Shown here one piece after another: positions 24,337 through 32,056 of a DNA stretch of 64,000 bases. The stretch is from positions 1 to 64,000 of the forward strand of contig CAXXVQ010000008.1 of NCBI GenBank assembly GCA_963662245.2, in the 5' to 3' direction. A model generated the notes under the pieces. The model saw only the letters and a list, made by a program, of their open reading frames with translations, did not search any database and was not told the origin of the DNA. Origin of the DNA: JAFGVL01 sp963662245. Lineage in GTDB: Bacteria > Bacteroidota > Bacteroidia > Bacteroidales > Paludibacteraceae. Every line of letters starts with the position of its first letter. Positions within the stretch are counted from its first letter, which is position 1. The position numbers and the translations under genes are program-made.

Positions 24337-25584
24337 TTACGCTCTTGTTTGTCCTTCTCCTTTTACAATGAATTTATAGCTAGTAAGTTCTGGTAAAGCC
24401 ATTGGTCCCCGCGCATGCAGCTTTTGAGTACTGATTCCTATTTCTGCTCCCATACCAAATTGAGCTCCATCACTAAATGCTGTTGAGGCATTTGTATATA
24501 CGCAAGCAGCATCTACTTGTTTGTCAAAAATGGCAATATTTTTAGCATTTTCAGAGATTATAGCTTCACTATGTTTTGAGCTGTATTTTGAAATATGATT
24601 AATCGCTTCTTCAAGACTTTCCACAGTCTTTAAGCTCATGCGGTAATCCATAAACTCTGTACCAAAGCTATTTTCTGTTGCTTTCTGAAGTAATTCCGCA
24701 GGATAGTGTCCACTCAGGAATGTATAAGCTTTGATGTCTGCTTCAATTACTACATTCTTTTCTGCCAATTTTGCACAAAGGAAAGGTAGGTCAGCTAGTC
24801 GTTTTTCGTTGATAATCATGCAGTCCAAAGCGTTACAAACACTTACACGGCGAGTTTTTGCATTGAAAATGATTGCAGCGCCTTTTTCTTTATCGCCAAA
24901 TTCATCAAAATAAGTATGCACAACACCGGCACCAGTTTCAATAACCGGAACTTTAGAAGTATTACGCACATAGTCAATTAAACCTTTGCTTCCGCGTGGG
25001 ATAATCAAATCTACATAGCCAACAGCATCCATCAGTTCTGCAGCAGCTTCACGACCGGCAGGTAATAGGTGTACAATATTTTCGTCTAAATCAAATTGCT
25101 TTAATACAGATTTGATTAAGTTAACAATAGCAAGGTTAGAGTTGTATGCATCAGTTCCACCTTTAAGCACACATGCGTTCCCAGATTTGAAGCAAAGCGA
25201 GAAAACATCGAAACTTACATTTGGACGAGCTTCATATATAATACCAATGACACCAAATGGAACTGTTACTTTAGTTAGTTGCAGGCCATTGTATAACTCG
25301 CGTTTTTCAAGGACTTTTCCAAGAGGAGTTGGTAGGCTTCCTACATTGCGAATATCCGAAGCAATTCCTTCGATGCGTTCTGCTGTAAGTAGCAGGCGGT
25401 CGTATAAAGGATTTGATTTTTCCATTGACGCAAGGTCTTTTTGGTTTTCAGCCAAAATCATTTCTGTGTTTGCGACAGCAGCATCAGCCACAGCTTTCAG
25501 TACAGAGTTGATTTTCTCATCAGAAATTAGGTTCAAAGCACGAGAAGCTTTCTGCGAAGTTTCTTTCCAAGTATTTTGTGTCAT
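24337..25584 (-). CDS. proA: Gamma-glutamyl phosphate reductase
   Basis: ProA reduces gamma-glutamyl phosphate to the semialdehyde for proline. The aldehyde-dehydrogenase fold is clear: IPRGSKGLIDYVR for the cofactor region, CNALDCMIINE with the catalytic Cys, and DGAQFGMGAEIGISTQKLHARGP at the C-terminus. At 415 residues it is full length. The gene follows proB by 22 bases in the same transcript. Confidence 0.96.
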   Translation of the reverse strand: MTQNTWKETSQKASRALNLISDEKINSVLKAVADAAVANTEMILAENQKDLASMEKSNPLYDRLLLTAERIEGIASDIRNVGSLPTPLGKVLEKRELYNGLQLTKVTVPFGVIGIIYEARPNVSFDVFSLCFKSGNACVLKGGTDAYNSNLAIVNLIKSVLKQFDLDENIVHLLPAGREAAAELMDAVGYVDLIIPRGSKGLIDYVRNTSKVPVIETGAGVVHTYFDEFGDKEKGAAIIFNAKTRRVSVCNALDCMIINEKRLADLPFLCAKLAEKNVVIEADIKAYTFLSGHYPAELLQKATENSFGTEFMDYRMSLKTVESLEEAINHISKYSSKHSEAIISENAKNIAIFDKQVDAACVYTNASTAFSDGAQFGMGAEIGISTQKLHARGPMALPELTSYKFIVKGEGQTRA

Positions 25585-25606
25585 AATATCTATCGTTTTT
25601 ATTTTA

Positions 25607-26689
25607 TCAATCTAGGTATAAATAGTCATAATGAACCATTGGTCGCACGCCTTTTTTTCCAATTAGTTGGCTAGCTTTCTCACTATCGTATTTTGCTTTT
25701 CCAACGCCAAGTTGTTTGCCATTTTCATCAATAATCTTTACAATGTCATCTTTTTCAAACTCCCCGTTTATGGAGGTTATCCCAACAAAAAGGAGTGAAG
25801 TGGCTTTGTTGCCTGAAAGGGCTTGCGATGCTCCTTCGTTAATGTGAATTTCACCTTTAGCAAATCCGTCGCTGTGGGCAATCCACTTTTTCACGCTAGA
25901 AGTTTCTTTTGGGTTTGCAATGAATTTTGTGCAAACCGTGTCGCTTCCTTTTTTTAGAAGTTCCGGGAGTATATTATTCTTTTTGCCGTTGGCAATAATT
26001 ACTGTGATACCTTCATCAGCAACCTTGCGGGCAATATTCATTTTAGTAATCATTCCTCCACGACCAAATGATGATTTCCCGGCTTGAATATATTGAGCTA
26101 GGTTTTTCTCAGAATGGACCTCGCGAATTACTTCTGATTTTGGGTCTTCCGGATTCCCGTTATAGATGCCATCGATATTGCTTAGGATAATCAAAGCTTC
26201 CGTATGCATCATAGTTGCTATTAAGCCAGACAGCTCATCATTATCAGTAAACATCAGCTCTGTTACAGAAATGGTATCATTCTCATTCACAATAGGAATA
26301 ACCTTGTGAGCGAGCATTTCTGTGATGCAATTCTTTTGATTTAGATAATGGCGACGGGAACCAAAGTTCTCCTTTGTTGTAAGAACCTGACCGCAGAAAA
26401 TTCCATGCTTTTGAAAAAGTTCGTAGTAGCGGTTAATCAGTTTAGCCTGACCTACAGCAGAGAAAAGTTGGCGTGCTGAAACCGAATCAAGCTTTTTGCT
26501 TAGTTTAAGCTCGCTGCGCCCAGATGCTACAGCACCTGATGAAATGAGTATAACTTCAACTCCATTTTTATGTAAAGTTGCAATTTGCTCCACCAAGCTT
26601 GCAATACGATCCAAGTCTAGTGTTCCATCTTTATGAGTTAAAACATTGCTGCCAATTTTTATGGCTACTTTTTTATTTTGAAAGTCCAT
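25607..26689 (-). CDS. proB: Glutamate 5-kinase
   Basis: ProB phosphorylates glutamate at the gamma position, the first and usually feedback-inhibited step of proline synthesis. Amino acid kinase motifs are KIGSNVLTHKDG, ISSGAVASGR, NENDTISV and FGRGGMITK; the last ~80 residues form a PUA domain (residues about 280-360). The length of 360 is normal. It is the first gene of the minus-strand pro-arg operon; 180 bases separate it from the small regulatory cluster. Confidence 0.96.
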   Translation of the reverse strand: MDFQNKKVAIKIGSNVLTHKDGTLDLDRIASLVEQIATLHKNGVEVILISSGAVASGRSELKLSKKLDSVSARQLFSAVGQAKLINRYYELFQKHGIFCGQVLTTKENFGSRRHYLNQKNCITEMLAHKVIPIVNENDTISVTELMFTDNDELSGLIATMMHTEALIILSNIDGIYNGNPEDPKSEVIREVHSEKNLAQYIQAGKSSFGRGGMITKMNIARKVADEGITVIIANGKKNNILPELLKKGSDTVCTKFIANPKETSSVKKWIAHSDGFAKGEIHINEGASQALSGNKATSLLFVGITSINGEFEKDDIVKIIDENGKQLGVGKAKYDSEKASQLIGKKGVRPMVHYDYLYLD

Positions 26690-26829
26690 TTTTCAGCCTA
26701 ATACAAATGAAATTTATGATTTTCGAAGGTAGGCAAAAATACGAAAATTGTTAGCAAAAAGGAAGAGATATTAATTCGCTTATATATTGTAGTTATATGA
26801 CTGAAAAATATGAAGATAAAAGGATTGGT

Positions 26830-26961
26830 TTATTTAGTTTTACCTTTCAATTCAATACTCTTTCGTTTTAATAACTCCTCCCAGAACTTTCTGTATTTTT
26901 CAATATCTTGTTCTCTCCTCATTTCATTGATCTTTTTGATGCTAACTTTTTTCATTTCCAT
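26830..26961 (-). CDS. 43-residue basic helical protein coupled to the HTH gene
   Basis: This small frame starts at an ATG (26961) inside the end of the 65-residue gene, overlapping by 20 bases, and ends at TAA at 26830-26832. The product is highly charged and helical (MRREQDIEKYRKFWEELLKR). An in-frame ATG at 26955 is an alternative start. Translational coupling supports it as a real gene, but the size leaves doubt and I know no family. It could be a partner or a remnant of a mobile module. Confidence 0.45.
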   Translation of the reverse strand: MEMKKVSIKKINEMRREQDIEKYRKFWEELLKRKSIELKGKTK

Positions 26962-27139
26962 TTTTGATTTCAGGTTTAACTTCCATTCCTCCCATTTCAA
27001 TAGCAGCTTGTCTGATTCTTAAATGTAGTGATGTTGTGACTTTTCCATTTAATGCATCTGCAACAGTAGGAAAAGAGGTGTTTAATAATTTTACTAAACG
27101 ACCTTTGTCGCCATTCTTTACAAGGATTTGATTTGCCAT
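26942..27139 (-). CDS. Small putative HTH DNA-binding protein
   Basis: A 65-residue protein whose core (LVKLLNTSFPTVADALNGK, residues about 16-34) fits a helix-turn-helix: the second helix TVADALN would be the recognition helix. Similar small proteins are found in Bacteroidetes mobile elements. It is divergent from the CI-like gene across a spacer with two strong palindromes, so it may be one arm of a bistable switch. Function is inferred from this arrangement only. Confidence 0.6.
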   Translation of the reverse strand: MANQILVKNGDKGRLVKLLNTSFPTVADALNGKVTTSLHLRIRQAAIEMGGMEVKPEIKNGNEKS

Positions 27140-27163
27140 TTTTTTATATAAATTTGTAATGTC

Positions 27164-27197
27164 TTGTAAAGTCTTTAAATTTTAAAAGACTTTACAA
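27164..27197. promoter_or_regulatory. Palindromic operator candidate 1
   Basis: A perfect 13-bp inverted repeat, TTGTAAAGTCTTT (27164-27176) with AAAGACTTTACAA (27185-27197), around an 8-base AT centre. It lies between divergent regulator genes and has no T-run, so a protein-binding site is more likely than a terminator. Confidence 0.65.
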
Positions 27198-27229
27198 AGA
27201 TAGTTCACGATATGAAAAAACAATACTAA

Positions 27230-27251
27230 TTTGTGAACTTTATTTCACAAA
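27230..27251. promoter_or_regulatory. Palindromic operator candidate 2
   Basis: An 8-bp perfect inverted repeat, TTTGTGAA with TTCACAAA, around CTTTAT. It lies just upstream of the CI-like ATG at 27263. A further half-site GTTCACGA occurs at about 27203. Binding by the CI-like product is a reasonable guess. Confidence 0.6.
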
Positions 27252-27262
27252 ACAAAAATAAA

Positions 27263-27601
27263 ATGAATAAATCTTTAATCTTAACAAGAATAAAAACAAG
27301 TAAAGGGTTTAAGACAGATAAGGAATTGGCTGAATTTCTTGATATTAAAAGCTCTACTTTGTCAAATTGGTATTCTAGAAATGCAATAGATTTTGAGCTT
27401 GTGTTCACTAAATGTGAAGATTTGAATGCGGATTATTTGATTTTTGGCAGAGGGAATAAAACACAGGATTCAGATATCATTATGGAGCCGACAAGCGAGT
27501 ATCATAAAAAATCTGTTAGAGAAAGTGAATTGGAATATACAGTTTCAGTTCAAAAGGAATATATTGAGCTTTTGAAAAAGGAAATAAAAAAAGAGGAGTA
27601 G
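27263..27601 (+). CDS. CI-like phage repressor N-terminal domain protein
   Basis: From the ATG at 27263 the product is 112 residues. The N-terminus (MNKSLILTRIKTSKGF, KTDKELAEFLDIKSSTLSNW) matches the bacteriophage CI repressor helix-turn-helix domain; the DYLIFGRGN motif after it is typical. The C-terminal part is a coiled coil, with no LexA-like peptidase. An upstream GTG at 27233 is possible but would put the operator palindrome within the coding region. There are no other phage genes nearby. Confidence 0.78.
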   Translation: MNKSLILTRIKTSKGFKTDKELAEFLDIKSSTLSNWYSRNAIDFELVFTKCEDLNADYLIFGRGNKTQDSDIIMEPTSEYHKKSVRESELEYTVSVQKEYIELLKKEIKKEE

Positions 27602-27633
27602 AGAGTGTTGGAATCGTTAAGTCTAAATAAATA

Positions 27634-27873
27634 TTATATATTATTATGAGAGCCATCGCAAAACGGTGGCTTTTTTGTTTGTTTACACATGCACCAAGCT
27701 ACTTCTTGTGGTTCTTCCAGTAACACTCGTACCGGTTGTATTCCCGTTCCTTTATGGGAGCCATCGCAAAATAATGCGCCTTTTTTACTTCTGCCACAGG
27801 CACACCAAAAATATTTACCTTTTCCCATAGTCATTATCTTCGGCCCTTTGGCTGCCACAATTGGTTTTTCCAT
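27634..27873 (-). CDS. Double CDGSH iron-sulfur protein
   Basis: This 79-residue protein contains two CDGSH motifs, each of which binds a 2Fe-2S cluster through three Cys and one His. The first is C24-x-C26 with C36 and H40; the second is C61-x-C63 with C72 and H76. There is no membrane anchor, so it is soluble, unlike mitochondrial mitoNEET. Role in bacteria is unknown, possibly electron transfer or cluster exchange. It is convergent with the CI-like gene, and the last codons form a hairpin-like repeat. Confidence 0.92.
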   Translation of the reverse strand: MEKPIVAAKGPKIMTMGKGKYFWCACGRSKKGALFCDGSHKGTGIQPVRVLLEEPQEVAWCMCKQTKKPPFCDGSHNNI

Positions 27874-27914
27874 ACTCGTAGTTTTTCTATGAAAACAAAT
27901 TTATAAAAAATGGT

Positions 27915-28616
27915 TTAAAAGATTCCTTCATCAGCAAAGCTGAAATACTGCTCTTTTGCGATGATGATGTGATCTAATGGCGTGATGTCTACTGCTTCGA
28001 AAGCGATTTTTAGTTTTTGTGTAATGATTTTGTCTTCGTTACTTGGTTCTTTTTTGCCGGAAGGATGATTGTGGCAAAGGACTACGGATGAGGCAAGCTT
28101 GTCAAGGCTTTGTTTTAATATAATTTTGGTGTCAACCACTGTTCCTGCAAGTCCGCCTTGGCTGACTTTGATTTGGTCAATGACTTTGTTGCCTCTGTTT
28201 AGTAGTAAAATCCAGAATTCTTCGTGAGCTAAATCACTCAGTAGTGGGTGAAATAAATCAAAGATGTCTCTGCTGCAAGTGATTTGTTTTTTCTCTAATG
28301 ACTCAGCATGTTTTCTTCTGCGACCAAGTTCAAGAGCTGCCACAATAGTTATAGCCTTTGCTTCGCCTATGCCTTTGAAGTTTTGGACTAAATCTTTGAC
28401 GCTGCGTTGACCAAGTTCAATTAAGTTATCGTGTGATTGTCTTAAGATTCTGCGCGATAGTTCTACTGCGGTTTCTTCAGTGTTGCCCGAGCCAATGAGT
28501 ATTGCTAGTAGCTCAGCATCTGATAGGCTTGCAATGCCTTTTTGTAGAAGTTTTTCTCTAGGTCTGTCTTCTTCAGCCCATTCTGTGATAGTTAAGCGTT
28601 TGAATTCCATGCTCAT
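27915..28616 (-). CDS. radC: RadC-family JAB domain protein
   Basis: RadC proteins have an HhH N-terminal part (FKGIGEAKAITIVAALELGRR) and a C-terminal JAB/MPN metalloprotease-like domain with HNHPSG and the distal Asp (HNHPSGKKEPSNED). I chose the ATG at 28616 (MSMEFKRLTITEW): a TATATTTG box lies just before it, and the longer reading would run back over the rpsT terminator. The product is then 233 residues. Despite the name its DNA repair role is not established. Confidence 0.92.
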   Translation of the reverse strand: MSMEFKRLTITEWAEEDRPREKLLQKGIASLSDAELLAILIGSGNTEETAVELSRRILRQSHDNLIELGQRSVKDLVQNFKGIGEAKAITIVAALELGRRRKHAESLEKKQITCSRDIFDLFHPLLSDLAHEEFWILLLNRGNKVIDQIKVSQGGLAGTVVDTKIILKQSLDKLASSVVLCHNHPSGKKEPSNEDKIITQKLKIAFEAVDITPLDHIIIAKEQYFSFADEGIF

Positions 28617-28627
28617 CAAAGTTTGTG

Positions 28628-28635
28628 CAAATATA
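28628..28635 (-). promoter_or_regulatory. -7 box upstream of radC
   Basis: Minus-strand TATATTTG, 12 bases from the chosen start. It supports the short reading. Confidence 0.5.
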
Positions 28636-28678
28636 CTAAAAATTAGAAATTGGCACTTTGTTTCTTTGCTGATAGGAA

Positions 28679-28715
28679 ATAAAAAAGCCTCACTCAAATT
28701 GAGCAAGGCTTTTTC
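28679..28715 (-). terminator. Terminator after rpsT
   Basis: The arms at 28685-28697 and 28699-28711 (AAGCCTCACTCAA with TTGAGCAAGGCTT) pair with a mismatch near the middle, and a T-run follows on the minus strand. Confidence 0.88.
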
Positions 28716-28732
28716 TATATTGTAATTCTTTA

Positions 28733-28987
28733 TTAAGCTAAAGAGTTAGTAAAGCGAGTTAATTTTGATTTTAAGTTCGCTGCTTTGTTTTTGTGGATAA
28801 TGTTCTTTTTAGCTAATCTGTCTAGCATAGAACTTACTTTTGGAAGCATTTCTGTTGCCTCAGCTTTAACTGTTGCTGCGCGTAATTTTCTTACTGCATT
28901 ACGAGCTGTTTTTGCATAATATCTGTTATGCAATTTTCTTTTTTCAGCTTGTCTGATTCTTTTTACAGATGATTTATGATTTGCCAT
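28733..28987 (-). CDS. rpsT: 30S ribosomal protein S20
   Basis: This 84-residue protein binds 16S rRNA early in 30S assembly. It begins MANHKSSVKRIRQAEKRK, a typical S20 start, and is Lys/Arg-rich and all-helical. It lies between tRNA-Glu and a terminator, as a single gene. Confidence 0.97.
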   Translation of the reverse strand: MANHKSSVKRIRQAEKRKLHNRYYAKTARNAVRKLRAATVKAEATEMLPKVSSMLDRLAKKNIIHKNKAANLKSKLTRFTNSLA

Positions 28988-29023
28988 CTTTTAATTTCCT
29001 TTTATTTCCTTATATATATTTTG

Positions 29024-29095
29024 TAGTCCCTAGGAGAATCGAACTCCTCTTTCCAGGATGAAAACCTGGCGTCCTAACCGATAGACGAAGGGACC
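29024..29095 (-). tRNA. tRNA-Glu (anticodon TTC)
   Basis: On the minus strand the acceptor GGTCCCT pairs with AGGGACT (one G-U). The D arm holds CGTCTATCGGTTAGGACG, the anticodon arm is CCAGG-TTTTCAT-CCTGG giving TTC, and the T arm is AGGAGTTCGATTCTCCT. Length is 72 bases, no CCA encoded. It lies just upstream of rpsT. Confidence 0.95.
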
Positions 29096-29182
29096 TTGCT
29101 TTTTTGAGAAACTATTTTTCTCGATTGCGGATGCAAAGATAGACATGTTTTTTATATCTGCAAAACAATTCAAAAAAAAATT

Positions 29183-29596
29183 CTAATTATTTTCAATATC
29201 TTTTAGATGAAGGTTAATAGAATGGGATGAAATGTGTATCTCCCAAACGGAGTATGCTAGTGATAAGGCTAAGATAACTAATGCGATAGCAAATATATAA
29301 GCAGCTACAATTTTTAATCCAACATAAATAACAAACATTGATACAACACATAAAAAAAGACTGCTAGTTCCTAGCCACTGCATGCGTCTGACATAGAATA
29401 AGCGTTTTTTTAGTGTTTCTATTTGTTCGATGTAGTTCTCGTTTTTTGTTTCTAAATAGCGGTCTTTCAGATTTCGGATAACCTGTGTGTATGATAAAAA
29501 GCGATTCGTGTATGCAAGCATAATCAGTGAGATAGCTGAAAACAATAAAGCAGGTGTACCTAATGTTATTTCGTCAAGTGCTAAATGTATATTCAT
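29183..29596 (-). CDS. DUF2721-family membrane protein
   Basis: A 137-residue protein with three hydrophobic segments: about 14-32, 75-95 and 97-117. The cytoplasmic loop between the first and second (NRFLSYTQVIRNLKDRYLE) and RRMQWLGTSSLFLC match the DUF2721 pattern. Function unknown. It is a single gene, divergent from recO. Confidence 0.78.
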   Translation of the reverse strand: MNIHLALDEITLGTPALLFSAISLIMLAYTNRFLSYTQVIRNLKDRYLETKNENYIEQIETLKKRLFYVRRMQWLGTSSLFLCVVSMFVIYVGLKIVAAYIFAIALVILALSLAYSVWEIHISSHSINLHLKDIENN

Positions 29597-29686
29597 AATG
29601 TGTAGTTTTTTACAAAGGTACTTTTTTTAATAACAAGTCTGAATCAGAATTAACCTTCCTTATATTAAGAACTAATTACGGTTTTG

Positions 29687-29694
29687 TATTTTTG
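29687..29694 (+). promoter_or_regulatory. -7 box upstream of recO
   Basis: TATTTTTG matches TAnnTTTG. Its last base is the G of a GTG that could be a start, which argues for the ATG at 29712 instead. Confidence 0.55.
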
Positions 29695-29711
29695 TGGCAA
29701 AGAAACTAGAG

Positions 29712-30437
29712 ATGCAAATTAAAACCAAAGCTATAGTTTTACATACCGTAAAATGTTCTGAGAATAGTGTGATTGTTCATACTTATACTGAGCAGCATGG
29801 GCGCATGTCTTATGTAGTAAATGGGGTGAAGAGTAAGCGTTCTTCTTTGCGTTCTTCTTTTTTGCAGCCTTTAATGGTGTTGGAACTGGATACGGATTAT
29901 AATCCGAATAAGGATTTGCAGAGGATAAAAGAAAGTCGTGTGGCCTATACTTTTACCGATTTGCCTTATGATCCTTCTAAAAATGCCTTGGCGATTTTTA
30001 TTGCGGAGTTGCTTTACCGATCCTTAAAGGAACCTCATACTGACCCTGAGTTATTCCAGTTTATATATGACTCAATTGAGAAATTGGATACTTCTGAAAA
30101 TGGTGTAGGGAATTTTCATTTATCTTTCTTAATGCAGTATTCAAGACATATGGGATTTGCCCCGCAGCATGACACCTATATAGATAATGCGCATTTTGAT
30201 ATGCAGAATGGAGTATTTTTATCTTCAAGGCCGTCTTTTGGAAATTGCTTAAGTAATTATGATAGTCGTTTGTTTGCTACAATTTGTACTATTAATTATG
30301 GCAATATGCATGGTTATAGTTTTACCAGAGAGGATAAAAAGGCTTTGTTGAAAAATCTGATGTCTTACTACAAATTACATATGCATCATTTTTCGCATAT
30401 AAAATCACTTGATGTATTGTATCAGCTGTTTGCTTAA
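29712..30437 (+). CDS. recO: DNA repair protein RecO
   Basis: RecO loads RecA on SSB-coated single-stranded DNA in the RecFOR pathway. The N-terminal OB fold reads MQIKTKAIVLHTVKCSENS, then VKSKRSSLRSSFLQPL, and a helical C-terminal domain follows without the cysteine zinc motif seen in some RecO. I chose the ATG at 29712 over a GTG at 29694 that overlaps the -7 box. Product 241 residues. Confidence 0.9.
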   Translation: MQIKTKAIVLHTVKCSENSVIVHTYTEQHGRMSYVVNGVKSKRSSLRSSFLQPLMVLELDTDYNPNKDLQRIKESRVAYTFTDLPYDPSKNALAIFIAELLYRSLKEPHTDPELFQFIYDSIEKLDTSENGVGNFHLSFLMQYSRHMGFAPQHDTYIDNAHFDMQNGVFLSSRPSFGNCLSNYDSRLFATICTINYGNMHGYSFTREDKKALLKNLMSYYKLHMHHFSHIKSLDVLYQLFA

Positions 30438-30479
30438 ATAGTGGTGGAAAGTATTTTCTGTGCTTTTCAAAAAAATATC

Positions 30480-30487
30480 TATTTTTG
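30480..30487 (+). promoter_or_regulatory. -7 box upstream of tRNA-Arg
   Basis: TATTTTTG, 15 bases before the first base of the tRNA, is well placed to start transcription near its 5' end. Confidence 0.55.
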
Positions 30488-30502
30488 TGCCCAACTATAA
30501 AT

Positions 30503-30574
30503 GGTCCTGTAGTTCAATGGATAGAATACGAGTTTCCTAAACTTTAGATTCGGGTTCGATTCCCGGCGGGACTA
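30503..30574 (+). tRNA. tRNA-Arg (anticodon CCT)
   Basis: The acceptor GGTCCTG pairs with CGGGACT (G-U pairs included). The D arm contains AGTTCAATGGATAGAAT, the anticodon loop TTCCTAA gives CCT, and the T arm is CGGGTTCGATTCCCG. The anticodon stem has one mismatch at its base. Length is 72 bases. A terminator follows at once. Confidence 0.92.
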
Positions 30575-30583
30575 CAAAGTCAT

Positions 30584-30608
30584 AAAGCCTCCGATAGGAG
30601 GTTTTTTT
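30584..30608 (+). terminator. Terminator after tRNA-Arg
   Basis: The stem CCTCC with GGAGG (tetraloop GATA) is followed by seven T residues. Confidence 0.88.
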
Positions 30609-30801
30609 ATTTTTAATACTTTAGATATTATCCTGAAATTACTACTTGAGAGAGTGAGTTTAATATTTTTGCCAAAAAAACACTCTGAAATTGATATTTT
30701 TCTTAATTTTGATTTTTGTTATTTTGATACTGAAAGGCAATTTGTAATTGCAAAATAACACTAAAATAACTCAATTATTTTACAAATTAAAATTTTATAT
30801 T

Positions 30802-31011
30802 ATGAAAGGTGTCGTAAAGAAATTTCGTCTGAACGGTTTTTTTGAAGTTGAAGCTGATGGTCTTACAGCTGTGGTTGAATTAGTTGGTTGTTCAGTAGTG
30901 CAGCCTGGTGATGAAATTGAGGGTGATTTAGATTCTACTGGAGGTAAAGACCTTAATAATCTCACTCAAAAAGATACGCTTGATGCATTTGTGCATGAAG
31001 TAATCAAATAA
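30802..31011 (+). CDS. Conserved-looking 69-residue protein, unknown
   Basis: From the ATG at 30802 (MKGVVKKFRLNGFFEVEADG) the product is 69 residues, acidic, with five or so predicted beta strands, which suggests a small barrel similar to an OB or SH3-like fold. An upstream in-frame ATG would add 18 poor residues. A strong terminator follows at 31050-31080, which suggests a real transcript. I cannot name a family. A nucleic-acid-binding role would be a guess. Confidence 0.6.
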   Translation: MKGVVKKFRLNGFFEVEADGLTAVVELVGCSVVQPGDEIEGDLDSTGGKDLNNLTQKDTLDAFVHEVIK

Positions 31012-31049
31012 TACTTGCAATGTAGAAATTTCTACTTCCATAAAGTATA

Positions 31050-31080
31050 AATCCCGTTCAGGTTTGAGCGGGATTTTTTT
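31050..31080 (+). terminator. Terminator after the 69-residue gene
   Basis: The arms AATCCCGTTCA and TGAGCGGGATT pair except for one position, with a GGTT loop and seven T residues. Confidence 0.88.
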
Positions 31081-31082
31081 GT

Positions 31083-31562
31083 TTAGTTCCTTATTATTAT
31101 GGAAGTTCTTTCTTTATAAATGTCAATTAAGATCAGTAAGATTATAATGGCTATAATGTTTATCTCAATAAAAGATGTTTCACTACTAACACTTAATGAG
31201 AATTGAGACTTAATAAATGCCAAGCTGAAAATAGGGCTTAGATTTTCTTTAATTCCAACAGATAATTTTAATCCGGAGCAAAAACGATAAATATAGTTGC
31301 TAAAGCTGAATGATACTATTTGTATTATTTGCAATACAGAGGAAAGGATGAGTCCTCTTTCAATTTTGTTGTTTTGGAGTAGAAGAATTCCAGAATAGAG
31401 AGAAAACCCAAATAAAAATAGAGGAATAATATAGTTGAAATCAATATTCTTAGACTGAATTAAAAACAAAGCTGTAAATACTAAGCCCAGTAATCCTCCA
31501 ATGATTTGAATGATTGCAATTAGAGATAAAGTAGTTCTTGTATTTTTTATTCTGAGTTTCAT
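31083..31562 (-). CDS. Membrane protein of unknown function
   Basis: A 159-residue protein with four hydrophobic segments (about 12-35, 44-62, 70-90 and 132-147). Between the third and fourth is a polar loop (NYIYRFCSGLKLSVGIKENLS). No motif is recognised. It is 24 bases downstream of the CYTH gene in the same direction and converges on the previous terminator. Confidence 0.6.
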   Translation of the reverse strand: MKLRIKNTRTTLSLIAIIQIIGGLLGLVFTALFLIQSKNIDFNYIIPLFLFGFSLYSGILLLQNNKIERGLILSSVLQIIQIVSFSFSNYIYRFCSGLKLSVGIKENLSPIFSLAFIKSQFSLSVSSETSFIEINIIAIIILLILIDIYKERTSIIIRN

Positions 31563-31586
31563 TTTGATTTGCAGATTGAGTTTTTT

Positions 31587-32054
31587 TTACTTCCACCCCT
31601 TAAACGGATGCTCGCTTAAATAAGAATTGTAGTATTTAATGTCGTAACTAACTTCTTTACCTATCCATGATGGAATGTTGAATTGTTCATCAGGAGAGTC
31701 GAGCTCGATTTCTGCAATTGTAAGCCCTTCGTTTTCACCTAGGAACTCATCTACTTCCCAAATCTTCCCTTTGTACTCAATGCGATATCTGTTTTTCTCA
31801 ATGATTGTAGGTAAAGCAAGTTTGGATAGCATTTCTTTGGCTTCGGCGACAGGAATCTCGTATTCGTACTCCACGCGGGATATACTTTCGTTTTTACCTT
31901 TAATAGTAAGGAAGCCCTTTTCGTTTGCTACGCGAATGCGGATAGTGCGTTCAGGCTCTGTAGATAAATAGCCTTGTTGGAAGTGTGAGGGTGCAGCGAG
32001 TTGTTTGTAAGCATCACTTTTTACCAAAAACTTTCTTTCTATTTCTGTTGCCAT
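31587..32054 (-). CDS. CYTH-domain protein (triphosphate tunnel type)
   Basis: CYTH proteins hydrolyse tripolyphosphate or related triphosphates in a beta tunnel. The signature EIERKFLV lies at residues 4-11, and the charged strands IRIRV, LTIKGK, RVEYEYEIP and EIELDSPDE supply the tunnel. Length 155 residues, usual for the bacterial single-domain form. It starts two bases after the preceding DUF1080 gene. Confidence 0.9.
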   Translation of the reverse strand: MATEIERKFLVKSDAYKQLAAPSHFQQGYLSTEPERTIRIRVANEKGFLTIKGKNESISRVEYEYEIPVAEAKEMLSKLALPTIIEKNRYRIEYKGKIWEVDEFLGENEGLTIAEIELDSPDEQFNIPSWIGKEVSYDIKYYNSYLSEHPFKGWK

Positions 32055-32056
32055 GA

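Noticed and set aside
26810..27022. 70-residue plus-strand frame
   Set aside because: It runs antisense to the two small regulator genes, is low-complexity (Phe, Ser, Leu-rich) and has no start context; the minus-strand genes are coupled and flanked by operators.
27651..27676. Hairpin with T-run that could terminate the CI-like gene
   Set aside because: AGCCATCG and CGGTGGC arms and T-run fall in the last codons of the convergent CDGSH gene (Lys-Lys-Pro-Pro and CDGSH codons). It may have a dual use, but the pattern is explained by coding sequence.
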